A program made the position numbers and the translations under genes. 47,129 nt of DNA from Candidatus Kuenenia stuttgartensis (GTDB lineage Bacteria > Planctomycetota > Planctomycetia > Pirellulales > UBA1268): the NCBI GenBank assembly GCA_945877135.1, contig CAMCQY010000010.1:1-47129 (forward strand). Reading direction: 5' to 3'. Under the pieces are notes generated by a model. It ran no database searches and had not been told where the DNA came from. It saw only the letters and a program-made list of their open reading frames with translations. This document shows, in pieces, positions 17,135 to 24,917 of this stretch; within the stretch, counting starts at the first letter, position 1, and each line of letters opens with the position of its first letter.

Positions 17135-17491
17135 ATGCCATCCCCCCAAACCGCCTGTGATCTCACCGCGAAGAAGTGCGTGCCCTGCGAAGGGAGCGTG
17201 CCAAAATATTCCCTCTCGGAGGCGGAGGCCCAGTTGGCCACGCTGCCCGCCTGGCGGCTCACGCACGATGGCACGCGGATCCGCCGCGACCTTGAACTGA
17301 AGAACTTCCGCGAGTGCATCAAGCTCATGAACAACTTGGGAGCTTTGGCAGAGCGGGAGCAGCACCATCCCGATTTGCATCTGGAGGGCTACCGGAGGGT
17401 GTGGATCGAGATCTACACGCATGCCATCGGAGGCCTCTCGGAGAATGACTTCATCCTCGCCGCGAAGATCGATGCGTTATCGCCCGCCTGA
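17135..17491 (+). CDS. 4a-hydroxytetrahydrobiopterin (pterin-4-alpha-carbinolamine) dehydratase
   Basis: Dehydrates 4a-hydroxy-tetrahydropterin, either recycling the cofactor of aromatic amino acid hydroxylases or serving a related pterin step. The ATG at 17135 gives 118 residues, close to the usual family size, and follows GAGG by about eight bases; the open frame extends upstream to 16988 without support. The core signature is present: EQHHPDLHLEGYRRVWIEI followed by THAIGGLSENDFILAAKID, including the paired active-site histidines. A short N-terminal extension with CxxC (KKCVPCEG) precedes the domain. No phenylalanine hydroxylase gene lies nearby, so its partner is unknown. It converges with accD across a long hairpin. 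Confidence 0.92.
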   Translation: MPSPQTACDLTAKKCVPCEGSVPKYSLSEAEAQLATLPAWRLTHDGTRIRRDLELKNFRECIKLMNNLGALAEREQHHPDLHLEGYRRVWIEIYTHAIGGLSENDFILAAKIDALSPA

Positions 17492-17582
17492 ATGCGCTGA
17501 GGATTGCGGAACGTCCTGAGGCGGTGCGTTGTGTCGCGGGTGCCTGGCGGTTCAGTTGGGATCGTTGGATCCCAACCGTTGT

Positions 17583-17662
17583 TTCCTCTCGCTTGCGCTT
17601 CGGGCTTGGATGGGAATCGGTGATCTGAGGGGCCATCCAAGCCCGAAGCGCAAGCAAGGGAA
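17583..17662. terminator. Long perfect hairpin between convergent genes (repeat family, probable bidirectional terminator)
   Basis: The arms 17591-17613 and 17633-17655 are exact 23-bp reverse complements separated by 19 bases, with partial pairing continuing outward (TTCC... and ...GGGAA). The sequence is two copies of the GCTTGCGCTTCGGGCTTGG repeat in opposite orientation, also seen at 4351-4446 and 45234-45266. It sits between the converging pterin dehydratase and accD genes. No long T-tract is present, so a terminator role is inferred from position and stem strength. Confidence 0.7.
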
Positions 17663-17678
17663 TGCGGGCGACGTCGTC

Positions 17679-18602
17679 CTACCCGCCGCAATAGTCGATA
17701 GCCCGCGCGATCTCGCTCTTGAGATCTTTGCGGGTCACGATGCGGTCGATGAAGCCGTGCTCCAGCAGGAACTCACTCGTCTGAAAGCCCTTTGGCAGTT
17801 CCACACGGATCGTCGCCTTGATCGTCCGCGGCCCGGCAAAGCCGATCAGGGCCCGCGGCTCTGCAAAGCAGAGATCGCCGAGCGATGCAAAGCTCGCCGC
17901 CACGCCACCCATCGTCGGATTCGTGAGCACGGAGATGAACAGGCCGCCGGCTTGCGAATGCCTGGCCAGCGCCGCCGACACCTTCGCCATCTGCATCAGC
18001 GACAGAATGCCCTCGTGCATGCGGGCGCCGCCGCCTGACGCGCTGATGATGATCAGCGGTAATTTGCCCGCCGTGGCCCGCTCAACCAGCCTCGCCAACC
18101 GTTCGCCGACCACGCTTCCCATGCTGCCCATGATGAACGAGGAATCGGTCACGCCGCAGGCGACACGGCGGGCCCGAATCATGCCGGTGCCTGTGACGAC
18201 GGCATCGGGCATGCCCGTACGCTTCTGCTCGGCGACGATCCGTTCGGCGTAGGCCTTCTTATCGCGGAAGCCGAGTGGATCGGTCGGCCGCAGATTGGCA
18301 TCCCATTCCTCGAAGGTGCCGTCGTCGAGCAGCTGCGCGATTCGCTGCGCTGCCGACATATACCAATGGAAGCCGCACTGCGGGCAGACGTTCTGCATCT
18401 CCTCCGCTTCTTTGCGGTAGATCGTGGCGCCGCAGCCCTCGCACTTCTGCCAGAGGCCCTCGGGAACGCCCCGCTTGGTCCGAGGTGCCGGTGGAGCCTT
18501 GGCTGCGGGGGTCGCGACGGCACCGGCATCGGCCTCGACGGCAGCAGCCGGCGGACTCGTGGCAGTTTCAGAGCTTGGTCGCGGAGAGCGGCGGCGTTCC
18601 AT
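17679..18602 (-). CDS. accD: Acetyl-CoA carboxylase carboxyltransferase subunit beta
   Basis: Transfers the carboxyl group from biotin carrier protein to acetyl-CoA, the first step of fatty acid synthesis, together with AccA. The 307-residue protein has an Ala/Pro-rich N-terminal tail of about 45 residues, then the four-cysteine zinc ribbon (CEGCGATIY ... CPQCGFHWY). The crotonase-like carboxyltransferase domain follows with [45 protein letters not shown] and [13 protein letters not shown]. The tail before the zinc ribbon is longer than in Escherichia coli. The ATG at 18602 is followed upstream by a set of short direct repeats. No accA or accBC is in the window. Confidence 0.95.
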   Translation of the reverse strand: MERRRSPRPSSETATSPPAAAVEADAGAVATPAAKAPPAPRTKRGVPEGLWQKCEGCGATIYRKEAEEMQNVCPQCGFHWYMSAAQRIAQLLDDGTFEEWDANLRPTDPLGFRDKKAYAERIVAEQKRTGMPDAVVTGTGMIRARRVACGVTDSSFIMGSMGSVVGERLARLVERATAGKLPLIIISASGGGARMHEGILSLMQMAKVSAALARHSQAGGLFISVLTNPTMGGVAASFASLGDLCFAEPRALIGFAGPRTIKATIRVELPKGFQTSEFLLEHGFIDRIVTRKDLKSEIARAIDYCGG

Positions 18603-18606
18603 GCGC

Positions 18607-18657
18607 GTGTGTATTGAGCGTGTGTTGTGAGCGTGTATCGAGCGCGTGTATCACGGC
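18607..18657. repeat. Short imperfect tandem repeats upstream of accD
   Basis: Four imperfect units of about 11-13 bases, each starting GTGTAT or GTGTGT and most ending in GAGC, lie just upstream of the accD ATG (on its minus-strand leader they read as repeated ACACGCTC). They could be a regulatory protein array or a chance low-complexity stretch. Confidence 0.45.
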
Positions 18658-18802
18658 GTGACGCAGCACGCGGGCGCCAGATGATGGCGGCGGCCGGTAC
18701 GCGTCACAGGCCGACATTGTAGACCTTGGGTCCGCTGCGCGGCTGCGCCGGAATTGGCGGCAGTCGACGCGGCAATCAGCGGTGCTTTGCGGGCATGAAG
18801 CC

Positions 18803-19414
18803 TCATAGTGGGGCGGGCTGACGACGATCGGCGCGCGTCTTGCGGGCCCACTGTGCCGCCACTGGAATCTCCACGAGTGGCTCGCGGTGGGGATCACGGC
18901 CCCACAGGTCGCCCATCGACTCTCCCGCCACGATCCAGCGGACAATGCGGTCGAGCGGTTCGGGCACGACGACCGCCACGCATCCGTGCGGGTGCCGACG
19001 AAGAAGTTTTTCAAGCGCCACCTCGACACGTTCGCAGGCCTCTTCGAGGAGTTCTCCCTCAGGGGGCGCGATCGCCCAAGGGTTGTCCTGCCACTGTCGA
19101 TAGAGCCGCGGCTGCTTGCGGCGAATCTCCTCGACGAGCATCCCCTGCCAAAGCCCCTGATCGAGGTTGTGCAGATGGGGGACGACCCGTGGCTTCAGGC
19201 CAATGGCCTCGCCGACGATGCGGCCGGTTTCCACGGTACAGATCTCGTCGGACGTATAGAGCGCGATGGCTGATGATCCGGCCAGCAGTGTGGCTGTATG
19301 CTCCGCCTCGGCGACGCCTGCAGAGCAGAGTGGGATGTCAACGGCGCCGCGAATTCGGCCCTGCAGTTCGAAGTCGGTCGCTCCCGAGCGAATCACGATC
19401 AAGGAATCTGGCAT
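18803..19414 (-). CDS. Histidine-phosphatase-like (phosphoglycerate mutase fold) protein lacking catalytic histidines
   Basis: A 203-residue protein with the overall pattern of the histidine phosphatase superfamily. Start taken at ATG 19414 (MPDSLIVIRSG), because the longer frame to 19507 would overlap the end of rpe. The family opens with RHG, whose histidine is phosphorylated; here residues 9-11 are RSG. Other family positions are recognisable: QGRIRGAVDIPLCSAG, LYTSDEICTVETGRIV, and LHNLDQGLWQGM. The second conserved His-Gly near the C-terminus is replaced by VVVPEPLDRIVRW. With both catalytic histidines missing, ordinary phosphatase or mutase activity is unlikely. It lies 82 bases downstream of rpe in the same direction, probably in one transcript. 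A binding or regulatory role is only a guess. Confidence 0.72.
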   Translation of the reverse strand: MPDSLIVIRSGATDFELQGRIRGAVDIPLCSAGVAEAEHTATLLAGSSAIALYTSDEICTVETGRIVGEAIGLKPRVVPHLHNLDQGLWQGMLVEEIRRKQPRLYRQWQDNPWAIAPPEGELLEEACERVEVALEKLLRRHPHGCVAVVVPEPLDRIVRWIVAGESMGDLWGRDPHREPLVEIPVAAQWARKTRADRRQPAPL

Positions 19415-19496
19415 TGAGAGGGTATTGGCTCCAGGAGGAAAAGATTCTCCGCGGCGACGATGCCGCGGGAGAAACAGGATCGCGAGAGGTGCCTGA

Positions 19497-20216
19497 TCAC
19501 GTGACACCCCGGGCGATTTGTTCGAGTTGAGCGATCGCCTGTGTGTAGTCCGGCGACCGGATCACGGCGCTGCCCGCCACGATCAATTCGGCACCAGCCG
19601 CAGCGACCGGCCCGATGGTCTCGGTGGAGATCCCGCCGTCCACGGCCAGTTTGAACGAGCCGCCTCGCTCCTTCCGCAGGGCGGCAAGATGGGCGAGTTT
19701 TTCAAGTGCCACCGGGTTGAAACGCTGGCCGCCGAATCCCGGTTCCACGCTCATGACAAGCACGCCATCGCAGACATCGAGATACGGCTCCACCCGTTCG
19801 ACCGGCGTAGCCGGACTGATGGCCAGATGGGCCTGAGGGCCGAGCGAAGAGATCGTTTGGAGCGTCAGCCGCGGGTCGGAGAGGCCTTCCAAGTGAACGG
19901 TGAGAATGTCGGCCCCGGCCTCGGCGTAGTGTTCGATGCACGACTCCGGTTGCTCGACCATGAGGTGCACCTCGAGGGGCCCCTTCGCGGCTCGCCGGAC
20001 GGCCTCGACCACCACCAGGCCGTACGTGAGTTGTGGCACGAACCTGCCGTCCATCACGTCGAGGTGCAGGCCTGCAGCACCGGCCGACTCCAACCGCTCG
20101 ACCTCGCGGGCGAGGTGGCCGAAGTCACAGAGCAACAGGGCGGGCAGCACCACGGGACCGCGGGCCGCGAGCGTGGCCGACAACTGAGCGAGAGCCTGTC
20201 CTGCCGAAGGATTCAC
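19497..20216 (-). CDS. rpe: Ribulose-phosphate 3-epimerase
   Basis: Interconverts ribulose 5-phosphate and xylulose 5-phosphate in the pentose phosphate pathway. The protein is a TIM barrel of usual size, 239 residues if started at GTG 20216. Landmarks are VLPALLLCDFGHL near the N-terminus, HLDVMDGRFVPQLTYG with metal-binding His and Asp, VHLMVEQPE, VHLEG, MSVEPGFGGQRF, and LAVDGGIS followed by GAELIVAGSAV. The start is uncertain since no strong ribosome-binding site precedes GTG 20216 and the frame continues upstream to 20855 antisense to the proline-degradation gene. It is divergent from that gene and upstream of the histidine-phosphatase-like gene. Confidence 0.92.
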   Translation of the reverse strand: MNPSAGQALAQLSATLAARGPVVLPALLLCDFGHLAREVERLESAGAAGLHLDVMDGRFVPQLTYGLVVVEAVRRAAKGPLEVHLMVEQPESCIEHYAEAGADILTVHLEGLSDPRLTLQTISSLGPQAHLAISPATPVERVEPYLDVCDGVLVMSVEPGFGGQRFNPVALEKLAHLAALRKERGGSFKLAVDGGISTETIGPVAAAGAELIVAGSAVIRSPDYTQAIAQLEQIARGVT

Positions 20217-20381
20217 GTGTGTCCGAAGCAGAAGTTGAACGCGAGGGCTACCTTGCCATCTACGATGGGCGGCATTGTAGCACGGCGGGAGGGCCAGGGG
20301 CCGGCTTCGGCACCGCCAGCCACCGGCGAACTTTTCGCAAACGCTTTCCGTACCAACACTTGGAGAGAGGAAACCGATCCG
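20217..20381. other. Divergent intergenic region between rpe and the proline catabolism gene
   Basis: About 165 bases that must contain promoters for both divergent genes. GAGAGAGGA at 20363-20371 is a good ribosome-binding site for ATG 20382. No further element was recognised. Confidence 0.35.
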
Positions 20382-23300
20382 ATGGCCTACACCCCAGGAG
20401 CCGCGTTTGAGGGGGTTGTTCCCAGCCGGTTGTCGCCGGCTGACCGGGAGCAGATCGAGGTCCGCACGCAGCAGATCGGCCGCAGTCTCTTGGAACGGTC
20501 GCTGGCAGCAGAGCCGACGCCGGTGTCGCCGGAGTGGTGGGTGCAGCAGGCGGCGGAGTGGGCCACGCAGGACGACGACCTGAAGGTGCGGCTGTTTCGG
20601 CTCGTTGACTGCATGCCGATGCTCGACGACCCGGCAGCACTTGATCGGCACCTTCGCGAATACATCGACGATGCCGTGATCGAGCGGCTGCCGCAGTCGC
20701 TGCGGATGGCCCTGCGGGCGTCGCGGAGCGTGCTGCTCGCCCCCCTGGCCACCCGGGCGATCCGGGCCGCCGTGCTCGCCCAGGCCCGCCGGTTCATCGC
20801 CGGCTCGAATCCTGCCGAGGCGGCACGGGCGGCACTCACCCAGCGTCGGCATCACCGGGGCTTCACGCTCGACCTGCTCGGTGAGGCTGTCACGAGCGAA
20901 TCAGAAGCCGATGCCTACGCGGCGGCCTACTCGCAACTGCTCACCGAGCTACCCCGCCTCGCCACGGCCTGGCCAGCCGATCCGCTCGTTGACGACGGCC
21001 CCAGCGGGCCGATGCCGCGGGTGAACGTGTCACTGAAACTCTCCGCGCTCGACAGCCAGTTTGACGCCATCGACCAGCTTGGCACCTCGCAGCGCGTGCT
21101 CGCGCGGCTGCGGCCGCTCTGGCGGCTGGCCCGCGACAATCAGGCGCAGGTCCACATCGACATGGAGAGCCATGCCACGAAGGACCTCACGCTGTCCATC
21201 TTCCGGCAGATCGCGATGGAGGAGGAGTTTCGAGACTGGCCGCACTGCGGCGTGGTCGTGCAGTGCTATCTCCGCGAGTCGCTCCGCGACCTCGAATCGC
21301 TGGCCTCGTGGGCCCGCGACCGCGGCACGCCGGTCTGGATCCGGCTCGTGAAGGGCGCCTACTGGGACTATGAGACGGTGCACGCCGAGGCCGCTGGGTG
21401 GCCCGTGCCCGTCTGGCAGCAGAAGTGGCGGACCGACGCCTGCTACGAGGCGGCGACGACGTTTCTGATGGAGCACGCCACGACGCTGCGGCCCGCGCTC
21501 GGCAGCCACAACCTGCGGTCGCTCGCCCATGGCATGGCGGTGGCCGAACATCTCGGCCTCGACCGCCGCAGCGTCGAGATGCAGATGCTTCACGGCATGG
21601 GCGACCCCGAGAAGGAGGCGGTGACGGCCGCTGACTGGAGGCTGAGGATCTACATGCCCTACGGCCAGCTCGTGCCGGGCATGGCCTATCTTGTCAGGCG
21701 GCTGCTCGAAAATTCGTCGAACGATTCATTCCTGCGGGCGGGCTTCGTGAAGCACGTGCCGCCGTCCACGCTCCTCGCACCGCCGGGGCCGAGTGCGGGA
21801 GCCGAGGCCGGAGCTGTTGCCGACGCCGAAGAGATTGCTCCGCGTGACACCCCTGCCGCCACGGCTGGGTTTTGTAACGAACCGCTCACTGATTTTTCGG
21901 TGGAGGCTTCGCGTCTTGCGATGCAGGAGGCAGTGGACCAAGCTGCTGCGATGTTTTCCGCAGGCCCGGCGATGGTGCCGGTCGTGATCGACGGCCGGCG
22001 GGCCGATGCGACCGACCGGTTCCAGCGGTACAACCCCTCGGATCGCGGCCGATTGATCGCGGAGGTGTCTGCGGCCACGCCCGCAGATGCAGACCGCGCG
22101 GTCACGACGGCCCGGCAGGCGCTGCCCTCGTGGCAGGCCGCCGGCTGGGAGCGGCGGGCCGAGATCCTCGAGCAGGCGGCGGGCATCATGCAACGGCGGC
22201 GGTTCGAACTGGCCGCCATCGAGGTCTTCGAGGTGGGCAAGCCGTGGCGGGAGGCCGATGCCGACGTGGCGGAGGCGATCGACTTCTGCCGCTATTACGC
22301 GCACGAGGCACGGCGGCTGGCAAGGCCGGTGCGGGTGGACGTGCCGGGCGAGGAAAATACCACGGCCTGGCTGCCGCGTGGCGTGGCGGTGGTGATCGCA
22401 CCGTGGAACTTTCCGCTGGCGATTCTTGCCGGCATGACCACAGCCGCGCTCGTGACGGGCAACACGGTGGTGATGAAGCCTGCCGAGCAGTCGTCGCTGA
22501 TCGCGCTGCGGCTGCATGAGATGCTGCTCGAGGCGGGTGTGCCCCCCGCGGCGTTGGCCTTCCTTCCAGGCCGCGGCGAGGAGGTGGGGCCGACGCTCGT
22601 CTCGCATCCCGACACGGCACTCGTGGCCTTCACCGGTTCGCGGGCCGTGGGGCTGGCGATCAATGCCCAGGCCACTTCGGCATCGGCATCGGTAGGCAGC
22701 CGGCTGGTGAAGCGGGTGATCGCCGAGATGGGGGGCAAGAACGCGATCATCGTCGATGACGACGCCGATCTCGACGAGGCGGTGGTCGCGGTCGTGCAGA
22801 GCGGGTTTGGCTTTCAGGGACAGAAGTGCTCCGCCTGTTCCCGTGTGATCGTGCTCGATCGTGTGCACGACGCCTTTGTCGCGAGGCTAGCAGAGGCGGT
22901 GAAGAGCCTGCGGGTGGGGCCGGCTGCCGAACCGGGCACGCGGATGGGGCCGCTGGTCGATGCGGAGTCACGGGACCGCGTCCGGTCGTTCATTGCGGAG
23001 GGGCGGCGGACGGCCCGCGAGGTGGCGGCTGTCGAGGTCGGTGGCATGGCCGAACTGGGCTGGTTCGTGGGGCCGCACGTCTTCGGCGACGTCGACCCCG
23101 CCAGCCCGTTGGGGCAGGAAGAGATCTTTGGACCGGTGCTGGCGGTGTTTCGTGCACGCGATTTCGGTCACGCGGTCGAACTCGCCAACGGCACTCCCTA
23201 CGCGCTCACCGCCGGCGTCTTCTCCCGCAGCCCGGCGCATCTGCACGAGGCGGAAGCGGCCCTTCAAGCGGGCAATGTCTATCTGAATCGGGGTATCACC

Positions 23301-23453
23301 GGCGCGCTGGTCCACCGGCAGCCATTCGGCGGCTACCGGATGTCGGGCATCGGCAGCAAGACAGGCGGGCCTGACTATCTGCAGCAGTTTCTCGTGCCGC
23401 GGACGGTCACGGAAAACACGCTCCGAAGGGGCTTCGCGCCGCCAAGGCGTTAA
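20382..23453 (+). CDS. putA: Bifunctional proline dehydrogenase / L-glutamate gamma-semialdehyde dehydrogenase (PutA-like, without DNA-binding domain)
   Basis: Oxidises proline to glutamate in two steps, passing electrons to FAD/quinone and then NAD. The 1023-residue protein starts at ATG 20382 after a GAGAGAGGA site; a longer frame from 19518 runs antisense through rpe. The PRODH barrel spans about 150-460: RVNVSLKLSALDSQFDA, HIDMESHATKDLTL, IRLVKGAYWDYETV, GSHNLRSLAHGMAVAEHLG and EMQMLHGMGD. The aldehyde dehydrogenase spans about 520-1020: APWNFPLAILAGMTTAAL, TGNTVVMKPAEQS, FTGSRAVGL, catalytic Glu782 in IAEMGGKN and Cys816 in GQKCSACSR. No ribbon-helix-helix DNA-binding domain is present, so it should not act as its own repressor. 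A low-complexity Ala/Gly/Glu linker joins the two halves at about 465-510. Confidence 0.93.
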   Translation: MAYTPGAAFEGVVPSRLSPADREQIEVRTQQIGRSLLERSLAAEPTPVSPEWWVQQAAEWATQDDDLKVRLFRLVDCMPMLDDPAALDRHLREYIDDAVIERLPQSLRMALRASRSVLLAPLATRAIRAAVLAQARRFIAGSNPAEAARAALTQRRHHRGFTLDLLGEAVTSESEADAYAAAYSQLLTELPRLATAWPADPLVDDGPSGPMPRVNVSLKLSALDSQFDAIDQLGTSQRVLARLRPLWRLARDNQAQVHIDMESHATKDLTLSIFRQIAMEEEFRDWPHCGVVVQCYLRESLRDLESLASWARDRGTPVWIRLVKGAYWDYETVHAEAAGWPVPVWQQKWRTDACYEAATTFLMEHATTLRPALGSHNLRSLAHGMAVAEHLGLDRRSVEMQMLHGMGDPEKEAVTAADWRLRIYMPYGQLVPGMAYLVRRLLENSSNDSFLRAGFVKHVPPSTLLAPPGPSAGAEAGAVADAEEIAPRDTPAATAGFCNEPLTDFSVEASRLAMQEAVDQAAAMFSAGPAMVPVVIDGRRADATDRFQRYNPSDRGRLIAEVSAATPADADRAVTTARQALPSWQAAGWERRAEILEQAAGIMQRRRFELAAIEVFEVGKPWREADADVAEAIDFCRYYAHEARRLARPVRVDVPGEENTTAWLPRGVAVVIAPWNFPLAILAGMTTAALVTGNTVVMKPAEQSSLIALRLHEMLLEAGVPPAALAFLPGRGEEVGPTLVSHPDTALVAFTGSRAVGLAINAQATSASASVGSRLVKRVIAEMGGKNAIIVDDDADLDEAVVAVVQSGFGFQGQKCSACSRVIVLDRVHDAFVARLAEAVKSLRVGPAAEPGTRMGPLVDAESRDRVRSFIAEGRRTAREVAAVEVGGMAELGWFVGPHVFGDVDPASPLGQEEIFGPVLAVFRARDFGHAVELANGTPYALTAGVFSRSPAHLHEAEAALQAGNVYLNRGITGALVHRQPFGGYRMSGIGSKTGGPDYLQQFLVPRTVTENTLRRGFAPPRR

Positions 23454-23562
23454 CCTCCGGCGGAAGCCGGGTGACTCCGGGGTTGAGGATCGTCCCGCCT
23501 GCCATGCAAAACCGGGAACGACCAACAACAACGTGCGCCCGGCCCGGAGGGCCGGGTCAGCA

Positions 23563-23615
23563 CCAGCGGGCGGAGGCCCGCCAAGAAAAAATCGCACGAT
23601 GCGATGTTTTTCGTG
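23563..23615. repeat. Left copy of an exact 53-bp inverted repeat flanking the pst-phoU cluster
   Basis: Bases 23563-23615 are the exact reverse complement of 31001-31053. The unit contains a GC-rich arm (GCGGGCGGAGGCCCGC) followed by an A-tract hairpin with stem ATCGCA/TGCGAT and T-tract on both sides. The pair encloses pstS-pstC-pstA-pstB-phoU with nothing else between. Confidence 0.85.
23585..23612 (+). terminator. Bidirectional intrinsic terminator downstream of putA
   Basis: A6 followed by a hairpin (ATCGCA, short loop, TGCGAT) and a T5 tract, about 130 bases after the putA stop. The A and T tracts make it usable in both directions. The inverted copy at 31004-31031 follows phoU directly. 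Confidence 0.65.
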
Positions 23616-23707
23616 AAGCAACGTCCCCGGACTTCCGTCCGGGGCTTCTTGGGGTAGATGCCGCGGCTTTGCGCACGAAGCCGGTGGTTTTTCCGGGCAT
23701 TTTTAGC

Positions 23708-23740
23708 TGCTCATGAAATGCTCGCAATTCCCGGTACGAT
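23708..23740 (+). promoter_or_regulatory. Candidate Pho box and -10 element for the pst operon
   Basis: Two 7-base half-sites, TGCTCAT (23708-23714) and TGCTCGC (23719-23725), are spaced four bases apart (GAAA), giving the 11-base period of PhoB boxes. TACGAT at 23735-23740 lies nine bases downstream and could serve as the -10. The consensus match is partial (CTGTCAT in Escherichia coli), so this is a proposal based on position and geometry. Confidence 0.4.
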
Positions 23741-23791
23741 TAACCCGAGAGGTTGTTCCAGGCCCCCTTCTCCGTTCAGAGGAATGTGGTG

Positions 23792-24838
23792 ATGTTGACA
23801 CGTATTTCGCGTATGGCCCGCAGGTTCGGATCCATGGTCTTCGCATGTGCTGGATTCGCCTTGCTGCCGGCGGTTGCCTGCCTGACTGCGGGAACGGTCG
23901 CTCGCACCGCCGTCGCTCTGGATCAGGAGATCGATCCGGCCCTCAAGCCTTACGTGAAGGTGGCGGGCGAGGTGGCCGGTTCGCTGAAGTGCGTCGGGTC
24001 AGACACGATGAACAACCTGGTTGCCCTCTGGGCAGAGGGGTTCAAGAAGTTTTATCCGAGCGTGCAGGAGGGGATCGAAGGCAAGGGCTCGGCGTCGGCC
24101 CCGCCGGCGCTGACGGAGGGCACGAGCACGTTCGGGCCGATGAGCCGCGACTGGAAGCCGTCTGAGATCGACACCTTCAAGGAAAAGCACGGCTATGCCC
24201 CGACTGTCGTGCCCGTGGCGATCGACATGCTCGCCGTTTTCGTCCACAAGGATAACCCGCTCAAGAGCCTCTCGTTGCAGGAGGTCGATGCGATCTTCTC
24301 GAAGAATCGCTCGGGCGGCGGGAAAAATGAGATTCGCACCTGGGGCGATCTGGGCCTCGAGGGGGAATGGAAGGACAAGCCGATCAGTCTCTATGGCCGC
24401 AATGCCACCAGCGGCACCTACGGCTATTTTAAAGAAAACGCTCTTTTCAAAGGGGACTTCAAGTCCACCGTGAAGGAGCAGCCGGGAAGTTCTGCGGTGG
24501 TGCAGGCCGTCGCCAGCGATAAGTATGGCATCGGCTACAGCGGCATCGGCTACATGACCGCCGACGTGCGGTCTTTGCCCTTGTCGGCCAAACAGGGCGG
24601 CCCGGCAGTCGCGACCGAGCCGAAGTTTGCCTACTCGGGCGAATACCCGCTCTCGCGTTTTCTCTACCTGAGCGTGAATCACAAGCCGGGCGGCTCGATC
24701 GATTCGTTGCGGGGCGAGTTCATTCGCTATGTGCTCAGTGCCACCGGTCAGGCCGATGTCCGGAAGGACGGGTATCTGCCGATCACCGGGCCGATTGCGA
24801 AGCGGGCCCTGCAGAGTCTCGGCCTGACGAGCCCGTGA
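23792..24838 (+). CDS. pstS: Phosphate ABC transporter substrate-binding protein PstS
   Basis: Periplasmic phosphate-binding protein that delivers phosphate to the PstCA channel. The ATG at 23792 follows AGAGGA by seven bases and gives 348 residues with a basic N-terminus and a hydrophobic signal segment (FACAGFALLPAVACLTAG). Binding-protein motifs are VGSDTMNNLVALWAEGFKKF near residue 70, EGTSTFGPMSRDW, VVPVAIDMLAVFVHKDNP, GRNATSGTYGYF with phosphate-contacting Ser/Thr, and SSAVVQAVASDKYGIGYSGIGY. The second motif set is typical of PstS. First gene of a five-gene operon on one strand, 79 bases before pstC, and preceded by a possible Pho box. Confidence 0.95.
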   Translation: MLTRISRMARRFGSMVFACAGFALLPAVACLTAGTVARTAVALDQEIDPALKPYVKVAGEVAGSLKCVGSDTMNNLVALWAEGFKKFYPSVQEGIEGKGSASAPPALTEGTSTFGPMSRDWKPSEIDTFKEKHGYAPTVVPVAIDMLAVFVHKDNPLKSLSLQEVDAIFSKNRSGGGKNEIRTWGDLGLEGEWKDKPISLYGRNATSGTYGYFKENALFKGDFKSTVKEQPGSSAVVQAVASDKYGIGYSGIGYMTADVRSLPLSAKQGGPAVATEPKFAYSGEYPLSRFLYLSVNHKPGGSIDSLRGEFIRYVLSATGQADVRKDGYLPITGPIAKRALQSLGLTSP

Positions 24839-24917
24839 CCCGATCTCCTGATCGACATTCTGTTCGACAGCCAACGCTTTTGACGCAGCTTCCTTCCGCC
24901 GAGACCTGAGCCCGGGC

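Larger units (their letters stand above)
23454..23791. other. Intergenic region upstream of pstS: hairpins, terminator, possible Pho box
   Basis: This 338-base gap holds several GC hairpins (CCGGCGGAAGCCGG at about 23457-23470, GGCCCGGAGGGCC around 23540, CCCCGGACTTCCGTCCGGGG at about 23625-23645), one copy of the 53-bp inverted repeat at 23563-23615, and a candidate Pho box with -10 near 23708-23740. No protein-coding gene is supported here. Confidence 0.6.

Noticed and set aside
19518-20381. N-terminal extension of the proline-degradation protein
   Set aside because: The region is antisense to rpe, and a good ribosome-binding site precedes ATG 20382.
21726-22868. Long minus-strand open frame inside putA
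   Set aside because: It lies within the aldehyde dehydrogenase domain, whose motifs are intact on the plus strand.
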